Shown: positions 7,297-15,107 of the stretch, in pieces
Layout of the letters: each line of letters opens with the position of its first letter
How positions within the stretch are numbered: position 1 is the stretch's first letter
Assembly: GCA_050698355.1 (NCBI GenBank)
Contig: JBOHBN010000190.1
Span: 1 to 26,673 of the forward strand
Direction of reading: 5' to 3'
DNA length: 26,673 bases
Source of the DNA: JBOHBN01 sp050698355
Lineage (GTDB): Bacteria; Actinomycetota; Actinomycetes; Streptosporangiales; WHST01
Made by a program: the position numbers and the translations under genes
The notes under the pieces: generated by a model
What the model was told of the DNA's origin: nothing
Seen by the model: the letters and a program-made list of their open reading frames with translations, nothing else
Databases searched by the model: none

Positions 7297-8571
7297 TCAG
7301 CCACCTGAACCGCTGAAGGTGGTCGCCGGGTAGAACTTCTCCTGCGTCCACTTGCCGTGCTTCACCTCCAGGATCGCGTACGAGCCGGCGACCGTTCCGG
7401 ACTTGTCGAAGTCGACGGGACCGGAGGCACCGTCGTAGTCGATGTCCTTGTCCTTCGACAGCGCCGAGGCGGCGTCCGTGAACGCCGACACCTTGGTGCC
7501 GCCCGGTCCGGCGACATCGCGCAGCTCCTCGTTGATCGCCGACCCGCAGGTGCTGCCGGCAGCCACCGCGGCCAGGCCCACCAGCATCGTGGCGTCGTAG
7601 ATGTTGGACACGAACAAGCCGGGTTCGCTGCCGTACTCCTGCTTGTACGCCTTCGCGAACGCCTTGTACGGCGCGCGGCTCGTGTCCGACTGCGCGCTCT
7701 CGGCCTGCATGCCGTTCGCCCAGCCCGCGCCCCCGACCTGCTTCACCACGGTCGGTACGGCCATGTCCGCGGAAAGCACCACCTGGTCGCTCGGGTAGCC
7801 GTTGTTACGCAGCTCCTTCAGGATCGTGATGCCCGACTCCTGCCCGCCGGCGAGGAAGATCCCGTCGGCCTTCGCAGACGTCGCCTGCTGGACGACCGAC
7901 TGGTACGAGGGCTGGCCCGCGTTGTACTTGATGACCTTCGCGACCTTGCCGCCCCCGGACTCGTACGCCTTCTGCAGGGCCTTGGCGATTGACACCGTCG
8001 ACTGGTCGTTCTGGACGAGCAGGACGACCGAGTCCTCGTTCTTGTCCCGCAACCACTGTGCGGCCGCTTCGCCGTCGGCGGAGTCCGAGGCGACGGTCCG
8101 GTAGATCCACTCACCACCCAGGCGGTCCAGGTTCACGGTCCCGGCGAAGTGGGAGATGATCGGCGTCTGCGAACGCTCGGCCAGCTTGACCATCCCGACG
8201 ATCGGTCCGGACGAGGGCCCGATGATTGCCGAGACCTCCTCGTTCTTGATCATCGTGGTGGCTGCGCGCACACCCTCCTGGACGTCGGTCTTCTCGTCGT
8301 TGACGACGGTGTCGACCTTCCACCCGGACGGCAGCTTGCCCGACGATTTCATCTGCTTGACCGCGAGCTCGAAGCCCTGCTTCGAGCCCTTCCCGAAACT
8401 GCCCAGCTCGCCGGTGAAGTCGGTCAGCAGCCCGAGCTTCAGCGTCTTCCCGCAGTCGCTCGCGGCACCGCTCCCCCCGCCACCGCCACAGGCGGTGGCA
8501 AGGAGAGCCGCAACGGACAGGAGCGCGCCCGCACGTACGAACCGTCCGCGGGCCCTTCGACGATGGGACAT
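7297..8571 (-). CDS. ABC transporter substrate-binding lipoprotein, Leu/Ile/Val (type I periplasmic binding) family
   Basis: The 424-residue protein starts with a lipoprotein signal: basic MSHRRRARGR, hydrophobic core, and a lipobox-like ATAC with Cys28 followed by a Gly-rich linker. The mature part opens with LKLGLLTDFTGELGSFG, typical of the branched-chain amino acid receptor fold. The ATG at 8571 was chosen over a GTG at 8613 because AAAGGAGAA lies directly upstream and the signal peptide then begins properly. It sits 10 bases after livF and 10 bases before the regulator gene. Members bind amino acids, amides, urea or aromatic acids, and the ligand here cannot be assigned. The adjacent amidohydrolase makes an N-containing or acidic compound attractive. 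Confidence 0.93.
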   Translation of the reverse strand: MSHRRRARGRFVRAGALLSVAALLATACGGGGGSGAASDCGKTLKLGLLTDFTGELGSFGKGSKQGFELAVKQMKSSGKLPSGWKVDTVVNDEKTDVQEGVRAATTMIKNEEVSAIIGPSSGPIVGMVKLAERSQTPIISHFAGTVNLDRLGGEWIYRTVASDSADGEAAAQWLRDKNEDSVVLLVQNDQSTVSIAKALQKAYESGGGKVAKVIKYNAGQPSYQSVVQQATSAKADGIFLAGGQESGITILKELRNNGYPSDQVVLSADMAVPTVVKQVGGAGWANGMQAESAQSDTSRAPYKAFAKAYKQEYGSEPGLFVSNIYDATMLVGLAAVAAGSTCGSAINEELRDVAGPGGTKVSAFTDAASALSKDKDIDYDGASGPVDFDKSGTVAGSYAILEVKHGKWTQEKFYPATTFSGSGG

Positions 8572-8581
8572 CTGTTCTCCT

Positions 8582-9307
8582 TTAGGACTGTGGGGCTGGG
8601 TGCCCTTGGTCACCCTGGGCGAATACGAGCTCCATCACGTCACTGCCCGACAGGTCGCGCGCGGCGCCCTCGAAGCGAACCTCCCCGCCGTCGAGCACGT
8701 ACGCGCGGTGCGCCGCAGCGAGTACGGGTTCGGGGTTCTGCTCGACAACCCAGACGACCGTCGTGCCGGCGGCGGCGATCTCGACGATCCAGTTGGTGAG
8801 CGCCTGGCTCGCCATCGGCGCGAGACCCGTGGTCGGCTCGTCGAGCAGCAGCAGCGACGGTGAGGCGACGAACGCCATCGCGACCGCCAGGCTCTGCCGC
8901 TCGCCGCCGGAGAGGCTGCCCGCGGCTTGCCTTCCGCGGTCGCGGAGGACCGGGAACCGCTCGTACACGGCGTCGAGGAGCCCGCTGTCGGCGGTCTTTC
9001 GCTGCGACAGTGCGAGGTTCTCCTGCACACTGAGGTTCGCGAAGACGTTGCCCTCCTGCGGGACGAAGCCGATCCCGGCGGCCGCCGCGTCCGACGCGCG
9101 CCACCGCGTGATGGAACGACCGTCCAGCTCCAGGTCGCCGGACGTCACTCGCAGCACGCGCGCGAGGGTCTTCACGAGTGTGGACTTGCCCGCGCCGTTG
9201 GGACCGAGCACCGCGACCAGCTCGCCGTCATCGACGCGCAGGTCGATGTGATGCAGCACGGAGAGCCGCCCGTAGCCGGCTACCAGGTCACGTGCCTGTA
9301 GCCGCAT
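8582..9307 (-). CDS. livF: ABC transporter ATP-binding protein, LivF type
   Basis: The 241-residue ATPase is one of the two nucleotide-binding subunits of the importer. Walker A is GPNGAGKST at residues 35-43. The signature LSGGE and Walker B LLLLDEPTTGLAPM follow, and the switch His is replaced by Gln/Asn context (VVEQNPEP), common in LivF. ATG at 9307 has GAGGAG eight bases upstream. It overlaps the end of livG by 20 bases and precedes the binding-protein gene. LivF-type proteins are shorter than LivG and lack its extra C-terminal segment, which agrees with the lengths seen here. Confidence 0.94.
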   Translation of the reverse strand: MRLQARDLVAGYGRLSVLHHIDLRVDDGELVAVLGPNGAGKSTLVKTLARVLRVTSGDLELDGRSITRWRASDAAAAGIGFVPQEGNVFANLSVQENLALSQRKTADSGLLDAVYERFPVLRDRGRQAAGSLSGGERQSLAVAMAFVASPSLLLLDEPTTGLAPMASQALTNWIVEIAAAGTTVVWVVEQNPEPVLAAAHRAYVLDGGEVRFEGAARDLSGSDVMELVFAQGDQGHPAPQS

Positions 9308-10055
9308 GGCCGGCTCCTCTTCCGAGATACGCGGCGATGACCCGCTCGTCGGCCGAGATCTCGTCCGGGGTGCCGGACGTGACGAGCTGACCGGCGGTCA
9401 TGACGTGGACGACCTCGACGGTGCGCAGCAGGAACCGGAGGTTGTGCTCGACCAGCAGGATCGTCATCCCCTGCTCCCGCAGGGCGAGCAGCAACGACCG
9501 CAACGTCTCCTGGTGTTCGACGTCGAGCCCGGCGGTGGGCTCGTCCAGCAACAAGAGGCGGGGCTCCCTGGCGATCTGCCGCGCGATCTCGACCATCCGT
9601 CGCTGCCCGCCGGAGAGACCGGGGTACGCGGTGTCGCGCAACCCCGTCAGCCCTACGCGTTCGAGTACGGCTTCGGCACGCGCCCGCTGCTCTCCGCGCC
9701 TGCGCAGCAGCAGCGCGCCGAGCACACCCTCCCCGCGGTCCGCGTACGCCACCTCGACGTTCTCTGCGACGGTGAGCGAGGGAAACCCGCGCGGGGTCTG
9801 GAACGTGCGGGCGACGCCGAGGGCGGCACAGTCGACCATCGACATGCCGGTCACGTCGTTGCCGTCGACCAGGACCCGTCCAGCCGTCGGGTCGAGCACC
9901 CGGCTCACGAGGTTGAACACGGTCGTCTTGCCGGCACCGTTGGGGCCGATCAGCCCGGTGATGCTGCCGGCGGCGACGTCGAAGCTCACGTCCTCGACGG
10001 CCTTGATGCCACCGAAGTGGCGGCTCACCCCGTCCAGCGTCACCGGGAGGCTCAC
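9288..10055 (-). CDS. livG: ABC transporter ATP-binding protein, LivG type
   Basis: The 255-residue ATPase carries Walker A GPNGAGKTT (residues 37-45), the LivG-typical sequence VARTFQTPRGFPSLTVAENV, signature LSGGQRR, Walker B LLLLDEPTAGLD and the switch LLVEHN. The open frame extends far upstream, but the GTG at 10055 is the logical start: it gives the normal N-terminus (SLPVTLDGVSRHFGGIKAV) and overlaps the livM stop as GTGA. Its 3' end overlaps livF by 20 bases. Confidence 0.93.
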   Translation of the reverse strand: MSLPVTLDGVSRHFGGIKAVEDVSFDVAAGSITGLIGPNGAGKTTVFNLVSRVLDPTAGRVLVDGNDVTGMSMVDCAALGVARTFQTPRGFPSLTVAENVEVAYADRGEGVLGALLLRRRGEQRARAEAVLERVGLTGLRDTAYPGLSGGQRRMVEIARQIAREPRLLLLDEPTAGLDVEHQETLRSLLLALREQGMTILLVEHNLRFLLRTVEVVHVMTAGQLVTSGTPDEISADERVIAAYLGRGAGHAATGT

Positions 10056-11068
10056 TTGCCGGCCTCGCTCTCGCCCGCACCCGCGAGCGCCGGCTCGGGA
10101 CGGGTCGCCGCCTCGCCGGGATGCTTGCGCTTCGTGAGCCGTACGCGCAGACGTTGCAGCAGCTCGGCCGCGCCTCCGGGCGCGACCCGCAGGATGACGA
10201 TGAACAGCAACCCTTCCAGCGCGATCTCGACCGCGCCCACGCGGGAGGAGATGACCGGGTTGGTCGCGAGGCCACGCACGATCTCCTGGAAGCCGATCAG
10301 CACCACGGCACCCGCGACGGCACCGACGTTGGAACCGATGCCGCCGATTGCCAGGGCGATGAACACGGTGAAGGTCACGTCCGCGCTGAACAGCTCCGGG
10401 CTCACGAGCGTCGAGTACCAGGCGTAGATCGCGCCGGCGAAACCCGAGATGAGCGCGCCAATGAGGAAGGCCTGCAGGCGCAGCCGGCGTACGTCCTTGC
10501 CTGCCAGCCCGGCCGCGAGCTCGTCGTCGCGGAGCGCCCGCAGCGCCCGGCCGAACGGCGCACTCGTCAACCGCTGCACGATGATAAAGGTCACCGCGAC
10601 CGCGCACGTCACCAGCGCAGCGAGGAACCAGCTGTACGCCTCGCCGGGTATTGCCATCTCGAACGGCTGCGACAGCCCGGTGAAGCCGAGCGTGCCGTTG
10701 GTGACCGCAGTGCCGTTGGTGACAAGCGATCCGAACACCTCGGCGAACGCGAACGTGGTGAGAGCGAGGTACTCCCCGCGCAACCGTAAACAGGGCCAGC
10801 CGGTGATGAGCGCGAAGATGACCGCGGCAACACCCGCTCCGATGAACGCCGCCCACATCGGCAGGCCGAAACCGAACTTGTAGCTGTCGAACGCGGTGGG
10901 CGGCGGCTGCACGAGGATGACGTAGCCGTACGCACCGGCGGTGAAGTACGCGACGACGCCGAAGTTGATGAGCCCGCCCTGGCCGAGCTGCAGGTTGAGC
11001 GCGAGCGCGAGCAGCGCGTAGACGCCGCCGACGGTGGCGACGGTGATGACGAGCTGGGCGAGGTTCAT
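10052..11068 (-). CDS. livM: ABC transporter permease, LivM type
   Basis: The 338-residue integral membrane protein has about eight to ten hydrophobic segments. It includes the conserved LivM stretch LQLGQGGLINFGVVAYFTAGAY near the N-terminus and the ATPase-contact loop RALRDDELAAGLAGKDVRRLRL. The C-terminal 40 residues are charged and Pro/Ala-rich, probably cytoplasmic. The ATG at 11068 overlaps the livH stop by four bases (ATGA). A longer reading upstream would run antisense-like through livH and is rejected. Confidence 0.94.
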   Translation of the reverse strand: MNLAQLVITVATVGGVYALLALALNLQLGQGGLINFGVVAYFTAGAYGYVILVQPPPTAFDSYKFGFGLPMWAAFIGAGVAAVIFALITGWPCLRLRGEYLALTTFAFAEVFGSLVTNGTAVTNGTLGFTGLSQPFEMAIPGEAYSWFLAALVTCAVAVTFIIVQRLTSAPFGRALRALRDDELAAGLAGKDVRRLRLQAFLIGALISGFAGAIYAWYSTLVSPELFSADVTFTVFIALAIGGIGSNVGAVAGAVVLIGFQEIVRGLATNPVISSRVGAVEIALEGLLFIVILRVAPGGAAELLQRLRVRLTKRKHPGEAATRPEPALAGAGESEAGK

Positions 11069-11925
11069 GCGACCCGCACCCGCCTGCCGAAGAGACCCTG
11101 GGGACGGAAGACGAGCACGATGATGATGACGAGGAACGCGACCGTCGCGCGGTAACCGCCGGGCACCACCATGGTCGACAGATCCATCGCGAGGCCGAGC
11201 GCGAACGCGGCGATGGCGACGCCGTAGATGCTGCCGAGACCGGCGAGTATCGCCACCGACAGGATGAGCAGGATCTGCTCGAACGCGATGTCGGTGGTGA
11301 GGGTGCCGAGCACGCCGAGACCGATTCCGGCGACCCCCGCGAATCCGGAGGCGATCAGCCACACGTGGCGGGTGGCGCGCCGTACGTCGATGCCGCGCAT
11401 CTCGGCCAGCTCACGGTTGTCGGAGATCGCACGGATCGCCGACCCGGCGCTCGTACGCGACAGGAACAGGTGCAGCCCAATGAAGCAGAGCGCGGCGAGC
11501 ACGACGACCGCGACCTGGTACGGCGTGATGTGCAGCTCGCCGAGGTGCCAGCTGGGCGGCTTGGGGATGGCGAACGACTTGACCCCCGGCGACACGATGG
11601 CTTCCACCGTCCCGTGGATCAGGTACACGACTCCGACCGAGACGATGAGCAGGATCTCGGGGCCGCGCGACAGCATCGGCTCGTACACGATGCGCCCGAG
11701 CCCCAGGCCGAGCGCCGCGACGACCACGATGGCGATCGCCGCCGACGCGAGGAAAGGCAGGCCACCGGGAACCGACAGGCCCCACGTCAGCAACGCCGCG
11801 ACCGACATCAGCTCCGCGTGCGCGATGTTGAGGAACTTGTGCACGCGGCTCACCAGCGCGAAACCCAGCGTGGCCATGAGCAGGAAGGCCCCGTCGACCA
11901 CGCCGAACACCGCGTACTGGAGCAT
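11065..11925 (-). CDS. livH: ABC transporter permease, LivH type
   Basis: The 286-residue membrane protein opens MLQYAVFGVVDGAFLLMATLG and continues with the LivH hallmark KFLNIAHAELMSVAA. The coupling loop AISDNRELAEMRGIDVRRATR is conserved. About eight membrane segments are expected. It is the first gene of the importer operon, with a ribosome site resembling GAGG just before the ATG at 11925. The promoter and putative operator lie directly upstream. It pairs with LivM to form the translocation channel. Confidence 0.94.
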   Translation of the reverse strand: MLQYAVFGVVDGAFLLMATLGFALVSRVHKFLNIAHAELMSVAALLTWGLSVPGGLPFLASAAIAIVVVAALGLGLGRIVYEPMLSRGPEILLIVSVGVVYLIHGTVEAIVSPGVKSFAIPKPPSWHLGELHITPYQVAVVVLAALCFIGLHLFLSRTSAGSAIRAISDNRELAEMRGIDVRRATRHVWLIASGFAGVAGIGLGVLGTLTTDIAFEQILLILSVAILAGLGSIYGVAIAAFALGLAMDLSTMVVPGGYRATVAFLVIIIVLVFRPQGLFGRRVRVA

Positions 11926-11946
11926 CGCCTCGCCTCGACTTCCGAA

Positions 11947-11964
11947 TTTAGTATTCAGTAGTCT
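11947..11964. promoter_or_regulatory. Putative GntR-family operator, copy 2
   Basis: The plus strand reads TTTAGTATTCAGTAGTCT, matching the element at 6499-6516 in 15 of 18 positions. It overlaps the probable -10 box of the transporter operon and lies 22-39 bases before the livH start. A second GTCTGTCG tail follows both copies, immediately at copy 1 and seven bases later at copy 2. Recurrence at the two operon heads that flank the regulator's regulon is the evidence; binding is inferred. Confidence 0.55.
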
Positions 11965-11989
11965 TAAGTCTGTCGGCGAAGCGTGTCAA
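11961..11989 (-). promoter_or_regulatory. Promoter of the livHMGF-binding protein-gntR operon
   Basis: On the minus strand a perfect TTGACA (11984-11989) is separated by exactly 17 bases from TAAGAC (11961-11966). This is a canonical vegetative-type promoter. Transcription would begin about 30 bases before the livH ATG. The operator-like element covers the -10 box, which would allow simple steric repression. Confidence 0.6.
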
Positions 11990-12056
11990 CGGGTGAACCG
12001 GGACGGGTTTGCTTACGTGTTGGTTACGCTCACGCGGCGGCGATGCGGCGGCGAGA

Positions 12057-12102
12057 GTTGTCAGTACGTGGTTGAGCTATAGCTCAACCACGTACTGACA
12101 AC
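12057..12102. repeat. Perfect 46-base palindrome, possible terminator or protein-binding site
   Basis: Two 23-base arms (12057-12079 and 12080-12102) are exact reverse complements with no spacer. The centre is GAGCTATAGCTC and the outer end is GTTGTCAG. It lies about 80 bases past the end of vapC and about 70 bases before the liv promoter, in an otherwise gene-free gap (11926-12180). As RNA it would form a very stable hairpin on either strand, without a U-tract, like many actinobacterial terminators. It would end vapBC transcription and insulate the liv promoter. A dimeric-protein site is the alternative. Confidence 0.8.
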
Positions 12103-12180
12103 GTGGGCAACACCAGTGCGAGGGTGCGCTGGCTACGTTCAATGGCCGAGCCCAGAGCGGCCGTCGCGCGGCGATACGAC

Positions 12181-12594
12181 TCAGGCGACGACGATGACGC
12201 GGGCGCCGACCCTTTCGTAGGTGTCCTTGGCGCGAGCATCGCGCGTGGCGAGCTCAGCCCCGTGCTCCGCCGCAGCAAGTGCGACGAGGGCGTCGTAGAC
12301 GGCGCCGCCGGCAATCCCTAGCTGCGCAATCGCACCCGGAAGGCGAGCCGCCGTATCCGACCCGAGCGTGAACGGGGCGCCGAAGCGTTCGTCCATCAGC
12401 CGAGCCGCGTCCGCGGGCGCCAGCCGCAGGTCACCGGGCAACCGCGTCAGCACCGCGTAGGTCTCCGCCACCGCGTGCCCGCTGAGCGCCACGTCTCGTC
12501 CCGCCCACCACGCGACGACGGCAGCGTGCGCGGTGTGGGTTCGAACGAGCAGCGGCACCGCGACGCTGGTATCCAGCGCAACGGGTTGGTTCAC
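12181..12594 (-). CDS. vapC: PIN-domain ribonuclease toxin, VapC type
   Basis: The 137-residue protein is a single PIN domain. The four acidic active-site positions are visible: Asp8 in ALDTSVAVPLL, Glu44 in AVAETYAVLTRLP, Asp101 in AVYDALVALAA and Asp119 in ATRDARAKDTY. PIN toxins cleave RNA, often tRNA or rRNA, when released from their antitoxin. The ATG overlaps the stop of the antitoxin gene by four bases, the standard arrangement. Target RNA is unknown. The pair lies between two metabolic clusters with no visible functional tie to either. Confidence 0.9.
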   Translation of the reverse strand: MNQPVALDTSVAVPLLVRTHTAHAAVVAWWAGRDVALSGHAVAETYAVLTRLPGDLRLAPADAARLMDERFGAPFTLGSDTAARLPGAIAQLGIAGGAVYDALVALAAAEHGAELATRDARAKDTYERVGARVIVVA

Positions 12595-12827
12595 CGGCGC
12601 CCGGCGTCGACAAGGCCGAACACGTCCTCGTCGTCGATCGTGGTCTCACCGGTTGCCACAAGAGTGCCATCCTCCTGCTCGAGCCGTGCCGTGCGGCCGG
12701 CGGGTAGCAGCTGGAGTCCGGCGCCGTACCGGGAGATATCCACTGCAGACCCCGGCTGTAGCCCCAACGCGGCGCGGAGCGCCTTCGGGATGACGATGCG
12801 TCCGACGGAGTCGACGAGAGCCTTCAT
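12591..12827 (-). CDS. vapB: AbrB/MazE-type antitoxin, VapB
   Basis: The 78-residue protein starts with a swapped-hairpin AbrB DNA-binding domain: VDSVGRIVIPKALRAALGLQPGSAVDI at residues 5-31. It ends in an acidic toxin-binding tail (TTIDDEDVFGLVDAG). Such antitoxins neutralise the PIN toxin and, with it, repress their own promoter. The ATG at 12827 is preceded within about 20 bases by an inverted repeat. No strong ribosome site is visible, so translation may be leaderless or nearly so. Confidence 0.9.
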   Translation of the reverse strand: MKALVDSVGRIVIPKALRAALGLQPGSAVDISRYGAGLQLLPAGRTARLEQEDGTLVATGETTIDDEDVFGLVDAGRR

Positions 12828-12835
12828 GGGAATAG

Positions 12836-12847
12836 CCTACCAGTAGG
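12836..12847. promoter_or_regulatory. Inverted repeat before vapB, possible autoregulatory operator
   Basis: CCTAC-CA-GTAGG is a five-base inverted repeat with a two-base centre, 9 to 20 bases upstream of the vapB ATG. Position fits autoregulation by the VapBC complex. Short repeats like this can arise by chance, so confidence is low. Confidence 0.3.
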
Positions 12848-12915
12848 ATCCCAGTTGGGCGTGGCTCAACATCTCGAGGCGAGTGCCGCCGCGAGCGGAG
12901 TGGGCCTGCGCGCTG

Positions 12916-14322
12916 TCAGGCGCCGTCGCTACCCACGCGGGTGCGAGGCAGAGTGGCCCGGACGATGCGCGGGAGGACGGGTGCGAGCGTGCGTTCGCGA
13001 ACGCAGCCGCGCCAGACACCGAGGCCGTACGCGACCTCTCCCGCGACGTACGGCAGCGGGTTGCGGACGGTTCGCGCCCGCGACGCCTCGACCAGGGGCG
13101 GCGCGAGCAGCAGGGCGAGCCCGAGCGCCCGGCAGGACCCACCGCGTGACGCTGCGAATGCGAGCAACGGCAGCGCCAGCTGGGTACTCGCGCGGCCGAG
13201 CCCGACGACGGTCTGGCCCATCGCGGCCGAAGACACGGGGATCGCCGCGCGCAGGGGCACGCCGGCGCGCACGAGCGTCACCACCAGGGCCACGGTGGTC
13301 GCCGCGGTGACGGCCGCCCCGGCCGCCGGCCTGCGCGCCGCGAACAACCCCACGGCCGCCGCCGACCAGGGATGCAGCACTGCGGGAGCCAGCCGTCCCG
13401 GGTGCCGCCTGCTGAGCGGAGCGGCCGACGTGCCGTAGCGGAACCTGCGGACGAGCGCGGCCCGCTCGCTGCGCGGTTCGAGGTGGTCCACCCGTACACG
13501 CGGGTCGTAGCGGACAGTCCAGCCCGCGTCGACCAGCCGCCACACCCGGTCGACGTCCTCGCCGTAGCGCAGTGCCTCGTCGAAGCCGCTGGCGAGCGCG
13601 GCACGCCGTACGACGAGAGCGGCGGTCGGCACGTACGGCACCGGACCCATCGGCGCGACCGCCGCTTCCCGGCTCCCCATGTCCAGTGGCGACGCGACCG
13701 CCGCGCCGTACGGGTCCGACCGCGCCCGACCCACGACGCGCGGAGCACAGGCCCCCACGCGCCGGTCGAGGAAGTGACCGGCAAGCTCGCTCACCCATCC
13801 CGGCGTCGGGATGCAGTCGCTGTCCAGGAACGCGACCAGCTCCGTCTCGATCTCGGCGAGCCCGGCGTTGCGGGCGGCCCCGGGACCGCCGGGAACCGCG
13901 CGCCTGACCACCCGCGCTCCGTGCCGCGCGCAGACCGCCGCCACGGCACCCGGATCGACCGAGCCATCGTCGACCACGACAACCGGGAGGTCCCGACCGA
14001 TGGCTGCGAGACACCGCTCCAGGTCCTGCGGGTTGTCCCGAACCGGGACCAGCACCGTCACCGCCGGGCGTGCAGTGCGCGGCGGGCGAGGGTGGGCGGT
14101 GCCCGCGTCGACCAGGCGGCGGGCGAGCAGGCCGGTCGCGCGGTCCCGTACGAGACCGGCCGCGAGCGCGCGCCACGCTTCCCGTCCACGCGGCGTCAAC
14201 CGCAGCATCCGCAGCGGGGCACCACCGAGCACCACCGAACCCCCGCAGAACGTCCGCGTGCTGGGGTCGAGGCTGACGGCGAAACCCTCCGGCAACGGCA
14301 CCCGCTGCGCGGTCGCCGTCAC
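12916..14322 (-). CDS. mftF: Mycofactocin glycosyltransferase MftF
   Basis: The 468-residue protein is a family 2 glycosyltransferase of the MftF type, which adds the oligoglucose chain to the mycofactocin precursor. An N-terminal domain (about 1-85) contains TRTFCGGSVVLGGAPLRMLRL, characteristic of MftF. The GT-A domain has VTVLVPVRDN near 88, DDGS at 118-121, the DxD motif FLDSDC at 165-170 and the acidic EDVD around 255. The C-terminal third has several hydrophobic stretches suggesting membrane association. GTG at 14322 overlaps the stop of the upstream SDR (GTGA). It is the last gene of the redox cluster. mftA to mftE are not next to it here, which is unusual. Confidence 0.88.
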   Translation of the reverse strand: MTATAQRVPLPEGFAVSLDPSTRTFCGGSVVLGGAPLRMLRLTPRGREAWRALAAGLVRDRATGLLARRLVDAGTAHPRPPRTARPAVTVLVPVRDNPQDLERCLAAIGRDLPVVVVDDGSVDPGAVAAVCARHGARVVRRAVPGGPGAARNAGLAEIETELVAFLDSDCIPTPGWVSELAGHFLDRRVGACAPRVVGRARSDPYGAAVASPLDMGSREAAVAPMGPVPYVPTAALVVRRAALASGFDEALRYGEDVDRVWRLVDAGWTVRYDPRVRVDHLEPRSERAALVRRFRYGTSAAPLSRRHPGRLAPAVLHPWSAAAVGLFAARRPAAGAAVTAATTVALVVTLVRAGVPLRAAIPVSSAAMGQTVVGLGRASTQLALPLLAFAASRGGSCRALGLALLLAPPLVEASRARTVRNPLPYVAGEVAYGLGVWRGCVRERTLAPVLPRIVRATLPRTRVGSDGA

Positions 14323-15107
14323 AGCGCCAGCCCGCCGTCGACGGGTACGACGGCGCCGGTCATCCCGCTGCTCTCCTCACTCGCCAGCCATGCGAGGGCG
14401 GCGGCGACCTCGTCGGGATCGAGCAGCCGGTCGAGCGGCTGCTGGGTGGCGAACTGCTCCGCCGACGGCAGGTCGTACAGCCGCGCGCTCTCGTCCAGGA
14501 TCGGCGTACGCGTCGAACCCGGGCTCACCGCGTTGGCGGTGACGCCGGTGCCGCGCAGCTCCGCGGCGAGCGCGCGTACGAGCCCGGTGACGCCCGCCTT
14601 GGCGGCGCAGTACGCGGCGAGCATCGGCAGTCCGCGCGTGGCAGCGGCGGAGGCGACCGCCAGGAACCGGCCGCGCCGCGGCTGCGGTCTGCGCACCAAT
14701 GCCGGTATCCCGACCCTCGCGAGGGTGACCTGCGCGCCCAGGTCGGTGTCGAGGACCGTGCGTACCTGCTCCGGTGGCATCTGCCACAGCGGCACGCCGC
14801 CGGCGATGACGCCTGCGACGCCGACGAGCGCGTCCACACCGCCGAACCGTTGCTCCGCCTCGCCGATCGCCCCACTCATGGCCTCGGCGTCGCGCACATC
14901 GGCGTGCACACCTACGACTCGCTCCGGGTCCCCTGCCTCGCGCACGACGGCGTCGAGATCCTCCGGGCCGGCCATGGCGTACGGCAGTGTCGGGTCGTCG
15001 GCGCACCGGTCCACGGCCACCACGGCCCAGCCGGCAGCGGCGAGACGCCGCACGGTCGCAGCGCCGATTCCACGACCTGCGCCGGTCACCAGGGCTACCG
15101 GGCTCAC
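14319..15107 (-). CDS. SDR-family oxidoreductase, mycofactocin-associated (divergent member)
   Basis: The 262-residue short-chain dehydrogenase has the Rossmann motif TGAGRGIG (residues 8-15) and catalytic Ser153, Tyr166 and Lys170 (SAAATRGLPMLAAYCAAK). After the second strand it has an extra segment (ADDPTLPYAMAGPEDLDAVV) resembling the insertion of mycofactocin-coupled SDRs. It differs from the four tandem SDRs: the NAG motif is VAG and the catalytic-tetrad Asn appears replaced by Asp (TVLDTDLGAQ). GTG at 15107 overlaps the ETF beta stop, and its stop overlaps the mftF start. Placement between ETF beta and mftF supports a mycofactocin role. Its substrate is unknown. Confidence 0.85.
   Translation of the reverse strand: MSPVALVTGAGRGIGAATVRRLAAAGWAVVAVDRCADDPTLPYAMAGPEDLDAVVREAGDPERVVGVHADVRDAEAMSGAIGEAEQRFGGVDALVGVAGVIAGGVPLWQMPPEQVRTVLDTDLGAQVTLARVGIPALVRRPQPRRGRFLAVASAAATRGLPMLAAYCAAKAGVTGLVRALAAELRGTGVTANAVSPGSTRTPILDESARLYDLPSAEQFATQQPLDRLLDPDEVAAALAWLASEESSGMTGAVVPVDGGLAL

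Noticed and set aside
7283..7301. Third copy of the GntR operator motif before the regulator gene.
   Set aside because: Only GACTACT is shared, in a region constrained by the binding-protein stop, so it is no more than a chance half-site.
8482..8506. GC-rich hairpin inside the binding-protein gene.
   Set aside because: It is explained by Gly and Ala codons of the lipoprotein linker and signal peptide region.
12084..12314. Short minus-strand frame of 76 codons rich in Ser, Pro and Thr near the palindrome.
   Set aside because: It overlaps the end of vapC in another frame, has no ribosome site or family features, and runs into the palindrome.
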